Source: Pseudacidovorax intermedius
GTDB taxonomy: Bacteria; Pseudomonadota; Gammaproteobacteria; Burkholderiales; Burkholderiaceae_C
Assembly: GCF_003350475.1 (NCBI RefSeq)
Contig: NZ_QQAV01000002.1
Coordinates: 434,001-498,000, forward strand
Direction: 5' to 3'
DNA: 64,000 nt
Numbering within the stretch: position 1 is the stretch's first letter; each line of letters opens with the position of its first letter. A program made the position numbers and the translations under genes. Below the pieces are notes generated by a model, which was not told the origin of the DNA, did not search any database, and saw only the letters and a list, made by a program, of their open reading frames with translations. Shown here piece after piece: positions 45,008-53,799 of this stretch.

Positions 45008-46105
45008 TTAAATTCGGTCGCGCGTGGTCTGGCGCCGCGTTTCCGCGTGGCTGCTGCCCGCCGCGCCGGCGCTGCCGGCGGCGAAATACGCGCGTGCGTC
45101 GGCCAGGTCCTGGGCGATGCCCGCGGTCAGGGCTTCCAGGCTGGTGTAGCGCAGCTCGTCGTGCAGTTTGTGCAACAGTTCCACGCGCACGATTTTACCG
45201 TAGGCCCCCTCCGGGCCCAGGCTGGCCGGCCATTCGAGGCAATGCGTCTCCAGCAGCACGCGGCCGCCGTTGACGTCGTTCGGGTCGAGTGACGGCCGTA
45301 CGCCCAGGTTGGCCACGCCCGGCAGGGGCCGGCCGCCCAGACCATGCACCCGCACCACGAAGATGCCGCTGGCGGCGGGCTTCCAGTGCTTGAAGCGCAG
45401 GTTGAGGGTGCGGAAGCCGTCCGTGCCGCCCGGTGCGCTGGCGCCCAGCGCCCGGCCCAGCTTGCGGCCGTGCACCACGTGGCCCGAGATGGCATAGGGC
45501 CGGCCGAGCAGCGCGGCGGCGTCGTCCATGCGACCGGCGGTCAGCGCCTCGCGCACGGCCGAGCTGGAGACGCGCAGCGCCCGCGGCCCTTCGCCACTGC
45601 CGGGCGCAGCCGGGTAGGAGACCTCGTAGCTGTTCATCCGTGCGACGTCGAAGCCGCGCGCAGCGCCCGCCGCGTGCAGCATGGCGAAGTCGCCCGCGCG
45701 CTTGGCGCCGAACCGGAAGTCGTCGCCCACCAGCACATAGCGCGCGCCCAGGCCGCGCACCAGCACCTCGTCGATGAACTGCGCGGGCGACTGGCTGGCG
45801 AGTTGGGCATCGAAGGGCAGCACCACAGTCTGGGCCACGCCGCAAGCCTGCAGCTCGCTCAGCTTGTCGCGCAAGGTGGCGATGCGTGCGGGCGCCAGTT
45901 CCGGACGCTTGGCGACGCCAGCGAAGTAGTCGCGCGGGTGCGGCTCGAAGGTGAGCACGCAGCTCGGCAGCCCGCGGTGGCGGGCCTCGGTCTGCAGCAG
46001 ACCCAACATGGCCTGGTGACCGCGGTGCACGCCATCGAAGTTGCCGATGGTCACGGCGCTGGCAGGCGCTACGCCCGGATGGCGGAATCCGCGGAAGATC
46101 TGCAT
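45008..46105 (-). CDS. ribF: Bifunctional riboflavin kinase / FAD synthetase
   Basis: 365-residue enzyme making FMN and FAD. The FAD synthetase half begins with AVTIGNFDGVHRGHQAML (HxGH-type nucleotidyl transfer motif), and the kinase half contains GRPYAISGHVVHGRKLGRALGAS and the GVANLGVRPS loop with LLETHCLEW. The C-terminal 30 or so residues are Ala/Ser-rich. ATG at 46105 (MQIFRGFRHPG) is the family-typical start; an in-frame ATG at 46174 would add 23 residues of no known match. Confidence 0.96.
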   Translation of the reverse strand: MQIFRGFRHPGVAPASAVTIGNFDGVHRGHQAMLGLLQTEARHRGLPSCVLTFEPHPRDYFAGVAKRPELAPARIATLRDKLSELQACGVAQTVVLPFDAQLASQSPAQFIDEVLVRGLGARYVLVGDDFRFGAKRAGDFAMLHAAGAARGFDVARMNSYEVSYPAAPGSGEGPRALRVSSSAVREALTAGRMDDAAALLGRPYAISGHVVHGRKLGRALGASAPGGTDGFRTLNLRFKHWKPAASGIFVVRVHGLGGRPLPGVANLGVRPSLDPNDVNGGRVLLETHCLEWPASLGPEGAYGKIVRVELLHKLHDELRYTSLEALTAGIAQDLADARAYFAAGSAGAAGSSHAETRRQTTRDRI

Positions 46106-46303
46106 GGTCCTGTTATGGTTTTGATAGCTGGCCGCGTGCGCTCGGGAATCCTCCGGGCGTGAACGGGCTGTCATGAATGCCGGTTATATTGTGTCGCTTT
46201 CCGGCACTGCCGGGCCGCCCTGGCGGTCTTGGCCGGCGGTGCGGACGGTTCTGCGTGGCGTACGTTCCCTGTGTTTTCTTCGTTCGACGAGGAGGCGTTT
46301 GTG

Positions 46304-46861
46304 GTGAAGGTATTGAAGCTGTCGGCCCAAGGGCTGCCCCAGTCGTGGATCTCGCTCGAGCAGGCGGTGATCCATTACGCGGCCGGCGAGGTTCGCTGGG
46401 AGGCCGGCGAACAGGTGGCCCTGTTCCGCGGCGGCCACAACGCGATGACGGGCGAGCAGTCGCAGATCGCCGTCAGCAGCATCATCGGCACCCGCGGCGT
46501 GCCGCGCATCAGCCCCTTCAGCCTGCGGCCGGGCCTTACCAACAGCAAGCTCTTCGCCCGGGACCGCAATGTCTGCGCCTACTGCGGCGATCATTTCCAC
46601 GAGGACGACCTGACGCGCGAGCACATCGTGCCCTTTGCGCAGAACGGCGTGGACCACTGGATGAACGTGGTGACGGCCTGCCGGGCCTGCAACCACCGCA
46701 AGGGCAACCGCACGCCGGAGCAGGCGCACATGCCGCTGCTCTACACGCCCTACGTGCCCAGCCTGTGGGAGGACTTCATCCTGCGCAACCGTCGCATCCT
46801 GGCGGACCAGATGGAGTTCCTGTCTGCGCACCTGCCGTCGAGCTCGCGGTTGCACGGCTAG
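46304..46861 (+). CDS. HNH endonuclease
   Basis: 185-residue HNH-family protein. The nuclease motif is CAYCGDHFHEDDLTREHIVP followed by WMNVVTACRACNHRKGN, which supplies two CxxC zinc pairs and the HNH catalytic core. The start is GTG at 46304 (GTG AAG: M-K-V-L-K-L), with GGAGG 8 bp before it; the preceding GTG at 46301 is an alternative. Stand-alone HNH proteins of this length near ribF are common in Burkholderiales and need not be part of a restriction system. Substrate DNA is unknown. The start is not certain by one codon. Confidence 0.86.
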   Translation: MKVLKLSAQGLPQSWISLEQAVIHYAAGEVRWEAGEQVALFRGGHNAMTGEQSQIAVSSIIGTRGVPRISPFSLRPGLTNSKLFARDRNVCAYCGDHFHEDDLTREHIVPFAQNGVDHWMNVVTACRACNHRKGNRTPEQAHMPLLYTPYVPSLWEDFILRNRRILADQMEFLSAHLPSSSRLHG

Positions 46862-46882
46862 CGGCGCGGGTCGACAGAAGCT

Positions 46883-47671
46883 TCACGGGCGCCAGGACGG
46901 CGCCCGTTTTTCGATGAAGGCCTGCACGCCCTCCTGCGCGGTCGCATCGGCCATGTTGCAGGCCATGGTGCGCGCGGCGTCGTGCAGCGCGGCTTCCAGC
47001 CCCGTCTCCAGCTGGCGGTAGAAGAGGGCCTTGCCCATTTCCAGCGCAATGCGGGGCTTGGCGACGATGCTGGCCACGAGCGCCTCCACCTCGTCGTCCA
47101 GCGCCGGGTCCGGCACCACGCGGTTGACCAGGCCCTGGGCCAGGGCGGTCCGCGCATCGATGAAGTCGCCCGTCACCAGCAGCTCGAAAGCCTTCTTGCG
47201 CGGCAGATTGCGCGACAGCGTCACGCTGGGCGTTGCGCAGAACAGGCCGACATTGATGCCGCTGGTGGCGAAGCTGGCGCTGTCGGCGGCCACGGCCAGA
47301 TCGCACAGCGCGACGAGCTGGCAGCCGGCGGCCGTCGCCAGGCCATGGACGCGCGCAATGACCGGCACCGGCAGGCGATGCAGCGCGAGCATCATGGCGC
47401 CGCAACGGTCGAACAGCGCCTGGTAAGCCGGCTGCGAGGGCGGTGTCTGCATCTCGCGCAGGTCGTGGCCGGCGCAGAACGCCCGGCCGTTGGCAGCGAT
47501 GACGACGGCGCGCAGCTCGGCGTCCAGCGCCAGCCGCTCGCAGGCCGCATGCAGCGCATCGATCAGCGCGACGGACAGCGCGTTGAAGGCGGCCGGCCGG
47601 TTGAGGGTGAGCGTGACCACGCCGCGGGCGTCACGCGATTCCAGCAGGATGGGCTCGTCGGTGTTCGTCAC
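46883..47671 (-). CDS. Enoyl-CoA hydratase-like protein (ECHDC3 type)
   Basis: 262-residue crotonase-fold protein resembling ECHDC3. Residues 30-40 (LNRPAAFNALS) and AFCAGHDLREM form the acyl-CoA pocket. At the oxyanion region the sequence is GLATAAGCQLVALCDLAVA, where Q replaces the first catalytic Glu of true hydratases, and no Glu stands at the second place (GINVGLFCATP). So classical hydration is doubtful. The start is GTG at 47671, with GGAGG eight bases before; the in-frame ATG at 47722 would add 17 residues of Pro-rich sequence. It is convergent with the HNH gene and adjoins lipid-metabolism genes. Confidence 0.85.
   Translation of the reverse strand: MTNTDEPILLESRDARGVVTLTLNRPAAFNALSVALIDALHAACERLALDAELRAVVIAANGRAFCAGHDLREMQTPPSQPAYQALFDRCGAMMLALHRLPVPVIARVHGLATAAGCQLVALCDLAVAADSASFATSGINVGLFCATPSVTLSRNLPRKKAFELLVTGDFIDARTALAQGLVNRVVPDPALDDEVEALVASIVAKPRIALEMGKALFYRQLETGLEAALHDAARTMACNMADATAQEGVQAFIEKRAPSWRP
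46885..46911 (+). terminator. Terminator after HNH gene, inside the end of the convergent gene
   Basis: Nine-bp stem ACGGGCGCC-AGGAC-GGCGCCCGT followed by TTTTTC. It starts two bases into the 3' coding end of the convergent enoyl-CoA hydratase gene (stop at 46883), so the same bases serve as coding sequence and as terminator. Confidence 0.88.
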
Positions 47672-47752
47672 GTTTCCGTCCTCCGTCGGTGGGGGTCGCC
47701 CGGGACCGGGCCGGGCCTTCAATGAGGGTTCTGCCAGGCCGTCGGCGGGTGG

Positions 47753-49135
47753 TCAGTAGGTCAGCTCCAGCAGGCTCAGGTGCCCCTCGGCCACCGGCCA
47801 GCTTCGCCCGACGATTCGCTCGTCATTGAATTCGCCTTCCACCGCGCGTGCCGGCCCGGCTGCGAGGCGCAGCCGCGAACTCGCCACGCCCGCGCCGCGC
47901 GGCGGAACGCCGGGCAGCTGCGTCTGGCCATCGAAGCGCATGCGGTCGCGCTGGGCGTCGAAATAGCCGCGTGGCCGGCTGAACACGACCACCGCACCTG
48001 CCTGCCGGTCAGCTGCAGCCAAACGCTCGGGCCGCAGGTGGATCACGTCGCTGGAGCGCGGGAAGGGGCTGCGGTAGATGTGCGTGGTGGCGTAGCCGGG
48101 CGCCACGATCTCGAATTCGTAGCTGGCGCCAGTGCGTGCCGGGAACGGCCCCCAGCGGCCGTCTGTGCCCACCGTCTTGCGCCAGGCCGGCGCGCCGCGG
48201 CGCTCGCCGCTGGCCGGATCGGTCTCATAGACGCTGACCTGCGCGCCGGCCAGCGGCAGGTTGTTGACGAAATCGCCGCTGGCCGGGTCGGCCGGATTCA
48301 GGCCCAGGCCGGTGACGCGGCCGTCGAGCACGATCCGCGGCTCGGGGGCGACAGCTGCGGCGCCCGGCGCATCGCCCGTCAGGAAGCGCCAGGTGGCGTC
48401 GAAGGCCGCTGGCGAGAACGACACCTCGCGGTGGTCCGCGCCCGGCAGCACGATGTTGGTGGCGCCGCGCAGGGCCGGCCCGTCGGCCGTGATGTTCGTA
48501 GGCTTGCCCGGCGCGCCGATCCACAGGCCGTCCGGCTGGGCGTACTTGTCGTTGCCGTCGGAGCGCAGCGTGAGCCAGCGCGGGCCGGGCGTCACCTCGT
48601 CGCCGCCCGGGCCCTTGGGCGCGTTCAGCTGGCGCATGAAGGGCGACAGGCCGGAGAACTCGCTGCCCTCGCGCCAGCCGGGAATGGCCCAGATGCCGTG
48701 GGCCGGATTGCCGCCCAGCGCGACATGGCTGACCTTGGCCGCGCCACCGCCGTTTTGCACGTAGTTGCGGATCGTGTTGCCACCGCGCGAATTGCCGATC
48801 AGCACGACCTTGGGTGCGCCTGTCTGGCGCAGCACACGGTCGACCTCCGCACTCAGGAAGGCCATCGATTCGGCCGTGGAACTGCGGCCCCGCTGGGCCA
48901 CGGCATCGTCGTCGCGGGCCAGGGGCATGGGCTGGTCGAGGGCGAACAGCTGCTCACGGGCCCAGCCGTTGGATTCGAAGCGCCAGAGGGTGGTCTGCCA
49001 CAGCGCGGCCGAGTCGCCGTTGCCATGCATGAAGACGACAGGCGTGTCGCGGCGGGGGGCGGTGCCCGGCGTGGCGCAGGCGGCCAGCGCCAGGCTGGCG
49101 GGGGCGGTCATCAACAAGGTGCGGCGTCGGATCAT
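47753..49135 (-). CDS. Tat-exported lipoprotein hydrolase (alpha/beta fold)
   Basis: 460-residue protein. The N-terminus MIRRRTLLMTAPASLALAAC combines a twin-arginine-like RRR-T-L-L motif and a lipobox LAAC, so it may be a Tat-exported lipoprotein. The hydrolase part (about 28-260) starts TPVVFMHGNGDSAALWQTTLW and has the nucleophile elbow GNSRGG (serine) and a late His in GADHREVSF. The second half (about 270-460) looks like a beta-sandwich/carboxypeptidase-regulatory-type region (AGAQVSVYETDPASGERRG). AGGAG precedes the ATG at 49135. Substrate is unknown; esterase or lipase is likely. Confidence 0.82.
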   Translation of the reverse strand: MIRRRTLLMTAPASLALAACATPGTAPRRDTPVVFMHGNGDSAALWQTTLWRFESNGWAREQLFALDQPMPLARDDDAVAQRGRSSTAESMAFLSAEVDRVLRQTGAPKVVLIGNSRGGNTIRNYVQNGGGAAKVSHVALGGNPAHGIWAIPGWREGSEFSGLSPFMRQLNAPKGPGGDEVTPGPRWLTLRSDGNDKYAQPDGLWIGAPGKPTNITADGPALRGATNIVLPGADHREVSFSPAAFDATWRFLTGDAPGAAAVAPEPRIVLDGRVTGLGLNPADPASGDFVNNLPLAGAQVSVYETDPASGERRGAPAWRKTVGTDGRWGPFPARTGASYEFEIVAPGYATTHIYRSPFPRSSDVIHLRPERLAAADRQAGAVVVFSRPRGYFDAQRDRMRFDGQTQLPGVPPRGAGVASSRLRLAAGPARAVEGEFNDERIVGRSWPVAEGHLSLLELTY

Positions 49136-49258
49136 CCCGAAGCTCCTGGCAAGAAGGAAGAAGGGCGGCGAGCCGCACGGCCAATCCGCCAGAAAGAACA
49201 AAGGCCCGCCAGCGTATGCCGGCAGGCCTGCGGTGTCATGACGTGGACGCGCCCACGC

Positions 49259-50374
49259 TCAGGCGAAAACCCCTGCGCTGTCTTCCATGCGCGCCGACAC
49301 CTCGCCGAGGTGATGCAGCGTGTCGCCGAACACCATCTCCATCTGCGTCAGCTTGCGGAAGTAGTGGCTGCCCATGTACTCGTCCGTCACGCCGATGCCG
49401 CCGTGAAGCTGCACCGACGCCTGGCCGACGAAGCGCATCGACACGCCGAGCTGGTACTTGGCGCGGGCCAGGGCCTGGCGGCGTTCGGCGGCGGGCGCAC
49501 CCAGCTTGAGCGTGGCGTAGTAGCTCATCGAGCGGGCCAGCTCCAGCTGCATCTTCATGTCGGCCACGCGGTGGCGCAGGGCCTGGAAGCTGCCGATGGT
49601 CACGCCGAACTGCTTGCGGGTGTTGAGGTAGTCCACCGTCAACGCCAGCGTCTTGTCCATCACGCCCACGCCTTCGGCGCAGGTTGTAGCGATGCCGATG
49701 TCCACCGCCTCTTCCAGCACCGGCAGGCCATCGGCCGCCAGGAGCTGCGCGGGGGCCTGGGTGAAGACGACTTCCGCTGCGCGGCTGCCGTCCTGCGTGG
49801 CATAGCCCGAGGCCTTGACGCTGCCCTCGGCACGCGGCACCAGGAAGAGGGCGATGCGCCCTTCCAGTTGTGCCGGCACCAGGTAGGCCGCGGCTTGGTC
49901 GCCGGCCGGCACCAGGCTCTTGGTGCCGCTGATGGTGTAGCCGTCGCCAGACTTCGTGGCCTGGGTCTCGCAGCGGTCCAGGCGATAGCGCGCGCCACGC
50001 TCCTGATAGGCCAGCACGACCAGCTTCTCGCCGCTGGCGACGGCCGGCAGCCATTCGCCACGCACCGCTTCGCCGGCATGGCGGGCCAGCACCGAGCCGC
50101 TGATGAAGGACTGCGCCAGCGGCTCCAGCACGATGCCGCGGCCCAGCTCTTCCATCACGACCATGGCCTCGACCGGGCCCATGCCCAGGCCGCCGTCGTC
50201 CTCGGGGATGTACAGGCCGCCCAGGCCCAGCTCGGACAACTCGGTCCAGGCGGCGCGGGAGAAGCCGCCGTCCTTCTCGATGCCGCGGCGGCGGTCGAAG
50301 TCGTAGGCTTTCTCGACCCAGCGGCCGACGGCGTCGCGCAGTTGCTGCTGGTCTTCAGTGAAATCGAAATCCAT
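49259..50374 (-). CDS. Acyl-CoA dehydrogenase (small-subunit, PimD-like)
   Basis: 371-residue FAD-dependent enzyme of the acyl-CoA dehydrogenase fold (MDFDFTEDQQQLRDAVGRWV at the N-terminus; FVGQASVQLHGGIGVTDEYMGSHYFRKL near the C-terminus). The catalytic Glu usually located in the C-terminal domain is not obvious here, which fits a partner subunit. It follows the larger acyl-CoA dehydrogenase gene by 12 bp on the same strand. Pairs of this size and order resemble pimeloyl-CoA dehydrogenase PimC/PimD. Acyl substrate unknown. Confidence 0.88.
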   Translation of the reverse strand: MDFDFTEDQQQLRDAVGRWVEKAYDFDRRRGIEKDGGFSRAAWTELSELGLGGLYIPEDDGGLGMGPVEAMVVMEELGRGIVLEPLAQSFISGSVLARHAGEAVRGEWLPAVASGEKLVVLAYQERGARYRLDRCETQATKSGDGYTISGTKSLVPAGDQAAAYLVPAQLEGRIALFLVPRAEGSVKASGYATQDGSRAAEVVFTQAPAQLLAADGLPVLEEAVDIGIATTCAEGVGVMDKTLALTVDYLNTRKQFGVTIGSFQALRHRVADMKMQLELARSMSYYATLKLGAPAAERRQALARAKYQLGVSMRFVGQASVQLHGGIGVTDEYMGSHYFRKLTQMEMVFGDTLHHLGEVSARMEDSAGVFA

Positions 50375-50386
50375 GTCTGCCTCCTG

Positions 50387-51568
50387 TCAGCCCAGCACCG
50401 TCTGGGCCACGATGTTGCGTTGCACTTCGTTCGAGCCGCCGTAGATCGTGGTCTTGCGGTAGTTGAAGTAGGTGGAGGCCAGCGGCGCCAGCGACGCATG
50501 GCCGCCAGGGAAGTCGCCCTGCCAGCCGGCCGCCATGGCTTCGCGGATCAGCGGCAGCGAGAAGGGGCCGCCCGCCAGCATCATCAGCTCGGAATAGCGC
50601 TGCTGGATCTCGCTGCCCTTGATCTTGAGCAGACCGGCGATGTCCAGCGAGTTCTTGCCGGACTTCTCGGCCGAGAGCACGCGCAGCACCAGCATTTCGA
50701 GCGCCACGATGTCGACCTCCAGCTTGGCGATCTCATCGCGGAAGCGCTGGTCGTCGTACACGCCCTCAGCCTTGGCGATGCGCTTGACGCGCTCCAGCTC
50801 GCGCTTGGCGCGGTTGACGTCGGCGATGTTGGTGCGCTCGTGGCTGAGCAGGTGCTTGGCATAGGTCCAGCCCTTGTTCTCCTCGCCGATGAGCTGATCG
50901 GCCGGCACTTCGACGTTGTCGAAGAACACGTCGTTGACCTCGTAGCCGCCGTCGAGCAGGCGGATCGGCCGCACGCTCACGCCGGGCGACTTCATGTCCA
51001 GCACGATGAAGCTGATGCCGGTCTGCGGCTTGCCCTCGGTGCTGGTGCGCACGAGGTTGAACATCCAGTCGCCATGCTGGCCCAGGGTGGTCCAGGTCTT
51101 CTGGCCGTTGATGATGTACTTGTCGCCGCGGCGCTCTGCGCGGGTGCGCAGCGAGGCCAGGTCGGAGCCGGAGCCGGGTTCGCTGTAGCCCTGGCTCCAC
51201 CAGACTTCGCCGCTGGCAATGCCGGGCAGGAAGCGCTCCTGCTGCTCGCGCGAGCCGAAGGCCATGATGACCGGCGCCACCATCACCGGGCCGAAGGGAA
51301 TCACGCGCGGCGCGCCGGCGCGGGCGGTCTCTTCCTCGAACAAGTGCTTCTGCACGGCCGTCCAGCCGGGGCCGCCGAACTGCTTGGGCCAGCCGTAGCC
51401 CAGCCAGCCCTTCTTGCCGAGGATCCTTGCCCAGCGCTGGTGGTCTTCCTTGGAAAGCTCCAGGCCTTCGTTGACCTTGTGGGCGATGTCTTGGGGCAGG
51501 TTGTCCGCCACCCAGGCGCGGACCTCTTCGCGGAACGCCTGTTCTTCAGGGGTGAATGCCAGATCCAT
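50387..51568 (-). CDS. Acyl-CoA dehydrogenase (large-subunit, PimC-like)
   Basis: 393-residue acyl-CoA dehydrogenase: MDLAFTPEEQAFREEVRAWV at the start, flavin-binding WWSQGYSEPGSGSDLASLRT and TWTTLGQHGDWMFNLVRT, and the C-terminal YGGSNEVQRNIVAQTVLG with its Glu-containing signature. It oxidises an acyl-CoA at the alpha-beta position. The ATG at 51568 is family-typical; the frame upstream to 51637 is not. With the gene after it, it makes a probable two-subunit enzyme. Confidence 0.92.
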   Translation of the reverse strand: MDLAFTPEEQAFREEVRAWVADNLPQDIAHKVNEGLELSKEDHQRWARILGKKGWLGYGWPKQFGGPGWTAVQKHLFEEETARAGAPRVIPFGPVMVAPVIMAFGSREQQERFLPGIASGEVWWSQGYSEPGSGSDLASLRTRAERRGDKYIINGQKTWTTLGQHGDWMFNLVRTSTEGKPQTGISFIVLDMKSPGVSVRPIRLLDGGYEVNDVFFDNVEVPADQLIGEENKGWTYAKHLLSHERTNIADVNRAKRELERVKRIAKAEGVYDDQRFRDEIAKLEVDIVALEMLVLRVLSAEKSGKNSLDIAGLLKIKGSEIQQRYSELMMLAGGPFSLPLIREAMAAGWQGDFPGGHASLAPLASTYFNYRKTTIYGGSNEVQRNIVAQTVLG

Positions 51569-51770
51569 GGGGGTTGTCTCCAGAGAAGCGGGATTTTTAG
51601 CACGCTCGTTCGCAAGGCCGAGTCCGCCGTGCGACACACGGATAATCCCGCGCCAGTATGCAGAGTTCCCTTCTACGCGGCGCCGGGGTTTTCAACCGGG
51701 TGCCAGTCTCCGCCGCAGCGTCCAGCCGTCGACGCCGCGCGGCCGCCGATGCCGGCGCGAAAGGTCGCCG

Positions 51771-52355
51771 ATGAGCGGCAACATCGTCATCCTCGTCTCC
51801 GGCGGCGGCTCCAACATGGCGGCCATCGCGCGGGCGGCGCAGGCGCGCCGCTGGGCCGAGCGCTTCGGCGTGCGCGTGGCAGCCGTCGTCAGCAACAAGC
51901 CCGATGCGGGCGGCCTGGAACTGGGCCGCGAACTGGGCCTGGAGGCCGCCGTCGTCGACCACCGCGGCTTCGACAGCCGCGAGGCCTTCGACGCCGCGCT
52001 GGCCGACACCATCGACCGCTGGCAGCCCGTGCTGGTGGTGCTGGCCGGCTTCATGCGCATCCTCACACCGGGCTTCGTGGCGCGGTACGAAGGCCGGCTG
52101 GTCAATATCCATCCATCGCTGCTGCCGGCCTTCCCGGGCCTGCACACGCATCGGCGCGCCATCGAGGCCGGTTGCCAGGTCGCCGGTGCCACGGTGCACC
52201 TGGTGACGGCTGAACTCGACCATGGCCCGATCCTGGCCCAGGCCGTGGTGCCGGTGCTGGCCGGCGACGCGCCCGAGGCGCTGGCGGCCCGGGTGCTGAG
52301 CCAGGAGCACCGGCTCTATCCCGAGGCCATCGAGGGCTGGCTCGCGGCGCGCTGA
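51771..52355 (+). CDS. purN: Phosphoribosylglycinamide formyltransferase
   Basis: 194-residue enzyme of purine synthesis using 10-formyl-tetrahydrofolate to formylate GAR. It has NIVILVSGGGSNMAAI at the start, and the catalytic region LVNIHPSLLPAFPG with the Asn-His pair and the Asp in TAELDHGPI. The ATG at 51771 follows AAGG at 51761; the frame is open well upstream through the divergent promoter zone of the acyl-CoA dehydrogenase gene. A gap of 36 bp separates it from the methyltransferase gene. Confidence 0.96.
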   Translation: MSGNIVILVSGGGSNMAAIARAAQARRWAERFGVRVAAVVSNKPDAGGLELGRELGLEAAVVDHRGFDSREAFDAALADTIDRWQPVLVVLAGFMRILTPGFVARYEGRLVNIHPSLLPAFPGLHTHRRAIEAGCQVAGATVHLVTAELDHGPILAQAVVPVLAGDAPEALAARVLSQEHRLYPEAIEGWLAAR

Positions 52356-52391
52356 GTCTCTGGGCGGAGTGGGCGGCGACAATCGCCCCCC

Positions 52392-53666
52392 ATGCATCCC
52401 CAAGCCCTGTTGGAAGCCTGCGCCGAACTCACCGGCCGCGTGCTCCGATTCGATCATCCGGCCGACGCCATCGTCTCTCGCTATTTCCGTGAGCACCGGT
52501 CGCTCGGTCCCCGCGAGCGCGCGACGCTCGCCGAGACCGTCTACACCATCCTGCGCAAGAAGCTGCTGTTCGAGCACCTGGCCCGCTCCGGCAGCGGCGC
52601 GCGCGAGCGGCGCCTGGCCATCCTGGGCTTCCATGGCTCGCGCGACTTCCTCAAGACCGTGCTGAGCGACGCCGAAAAGCGCTGGCTGGACGCCTGCGAC
52701 GCCGTCGCACCTTCCGAGCTGATGGCGCAGCACCGCCACAACCTGCCCGACTGGCTGGCCCAGCGGCTGCGCGTCCAACTGGGCGACACCGATTTCATGG
52801 CTCTGGCCGATGCGCTGCAGCAGCCGGCGCCGCTGGATCTGCGGGTCAACACCCTAAGCGCCAAGCGCGAGGAGGTGCAGCGCGAACTCAAAGCCGCCGG
52901 CATCGCCGCCAAGGCGACGCCGTTCTCTCCCTGGGGCCTGCGCATCGACGGCAAGCCGGCCGTCAACCGCCTGCCCGCCTTCGAGCGCGGCGCCATCGAG
53001 GTGCAGGACGAGGGCTCCCAACTGCTGACGCTCTTGGTCGAGGCGCGTCGCGGCGAGATGGTGGTCGATTTCTGCGCCGGTGCCGGCGGCAAGACCCTGG
53101 CGCTGGGAGCGGCCATGCGCAGCACCGGCCGGCTTTATGCCTTCGACACCTCCGCCCACCGGCTGGACGCGCTCAAGCCGCGGCTGGCGCGCAGCGGCCT
53201 GTCGAACGTGCATCCGGCTGCCATTGCCCACGAGCGGGACGACCGCATCAAGCGGCTGGCCGGCAAGATCGACCGCGTGCTGGTCGATGCCCCCTGCTCG
53301 GGGCTGGGCACACTGCGCCGCAATCCGGACCTGAAGTGGCGCCAGTCGCCCGAGGCAGTGCAGGAACTGGTAGCCAAGCAGACCACCATCCTTGCCAGCG
53401 CCGCACGGCTTGTGAAGCCGGGCGGGCGCCTCGTCTATGCCACCTGCAGTGTGCTGCCGGAGGAAAACGAAGCCATCGCCGAAGCCTTCGGCGCCGCGCA
53501 TCCCGATTTCCTGCCGCTGGAGGCCGTCGACCTGCTGATCGCCCAGAAGGTGGAGGGCGCCGCCGCGCTGTGCGCCGGCGGCGAGAGCGGCACGCGCTAC
53601 CTGCGCCTGTGGCCTCACCGCCACGCCACCGACGGTTTTTTCGCCGCCGCGTGGAACCGGCGCTAG
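52392..53666 (+). CDS. RsmB/NOP-family RNA (cytosine-5) methyltransferase
   Basis: 424-residue S-adenosylmethionine-dependent methyltransferase. The N-terminal helical part (about 1-140) resembles the NusB-like domain; the catalytic part contains VDFCAGAGGKTLALGAAM, then the two cysteine motifs DAPCSGLGTLRRNPDLKWR and VYATCSVLPEENEAIAEA (the catalytic and release cysteines). It likely methylates rRNA. Lying next to purN, it could be RsmB itself, but the target base is not certain since Burkholderiales carry several paralogs. Confidence 0.9.
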   Translation: MHPQALLEACAELTGRVLRFDHPADAIVSRYFREHRSLGPRERATLAETVYTILRKKLLFEHLARSGSGARERRLAILGFHGSRDFLKTVLSDAEKRWLDACDAVAPSELMAQHRHNLPDWLAQRLRVQLGDTDFMALADALQQPAPLDLRVNTLSAKREEVQRELKAAGIAAKATPFSPWGLRIDGKPAVNRLPAFERGAIEVQDEGSQLLTLLVEARRGEMVVDFCAGAGGKTLALGAAMRSTGRLYAFDTSAHRLDALKPRLARSGLSNVHPAAIAHERDDRIKRLAGKIDRVLVDAPCSGLGTLRRNPDLKWRQSPEAVQELVAKQTTILASAARLVKPGGRLVYATCSVLPEENEAIAEAFGAAHPDFLPLEAVDLLIAQKVEGAAALCAGGESGTRYLRLWPHRHATDGFFAAAWNRR

Positions 53667-53799
53667 AGCACGGCGTCCAATCCCCAGGGATTCAACGCCG
53701 TTACACGAAAAACGGGGTGGATTTCAAGCCCGGCACACTAAAATTGTCGGACTGTTCTGACAGGACGACCCCGTCCGTCCGTGTGGAGTACCCAACTTG

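Noticed and set aside
42056-45292. A 973-codon rightward open frame across ileS
   Set aside because: Antisense shadow of ileS; His/Gln/Val-rich with no conserved motif.
45008-46105. An FMN riboswitch before ribF
   Set aside because: No FMN-aptamer-like consensus is evident upstream of ribF, and this gene is usually not under such control in this lineage.
46301-46861. The HNH protein as part of a restriction or antiphage system
   Set aside because: No methyltransferase, helicase or other defence gene is adjacent; the flanking genes are housekeeping or lipid metabolism.
47780-52213. A 1477-codon rightward open frame across the hydrolase and acyl-CoA dehydrogenase genes
   Set aside because: Runs antisense through three real genes and ends in a different frame of purN. 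The composition is that of a reverse frame in GC-rich coding DNA, so a giant protein is not credible.
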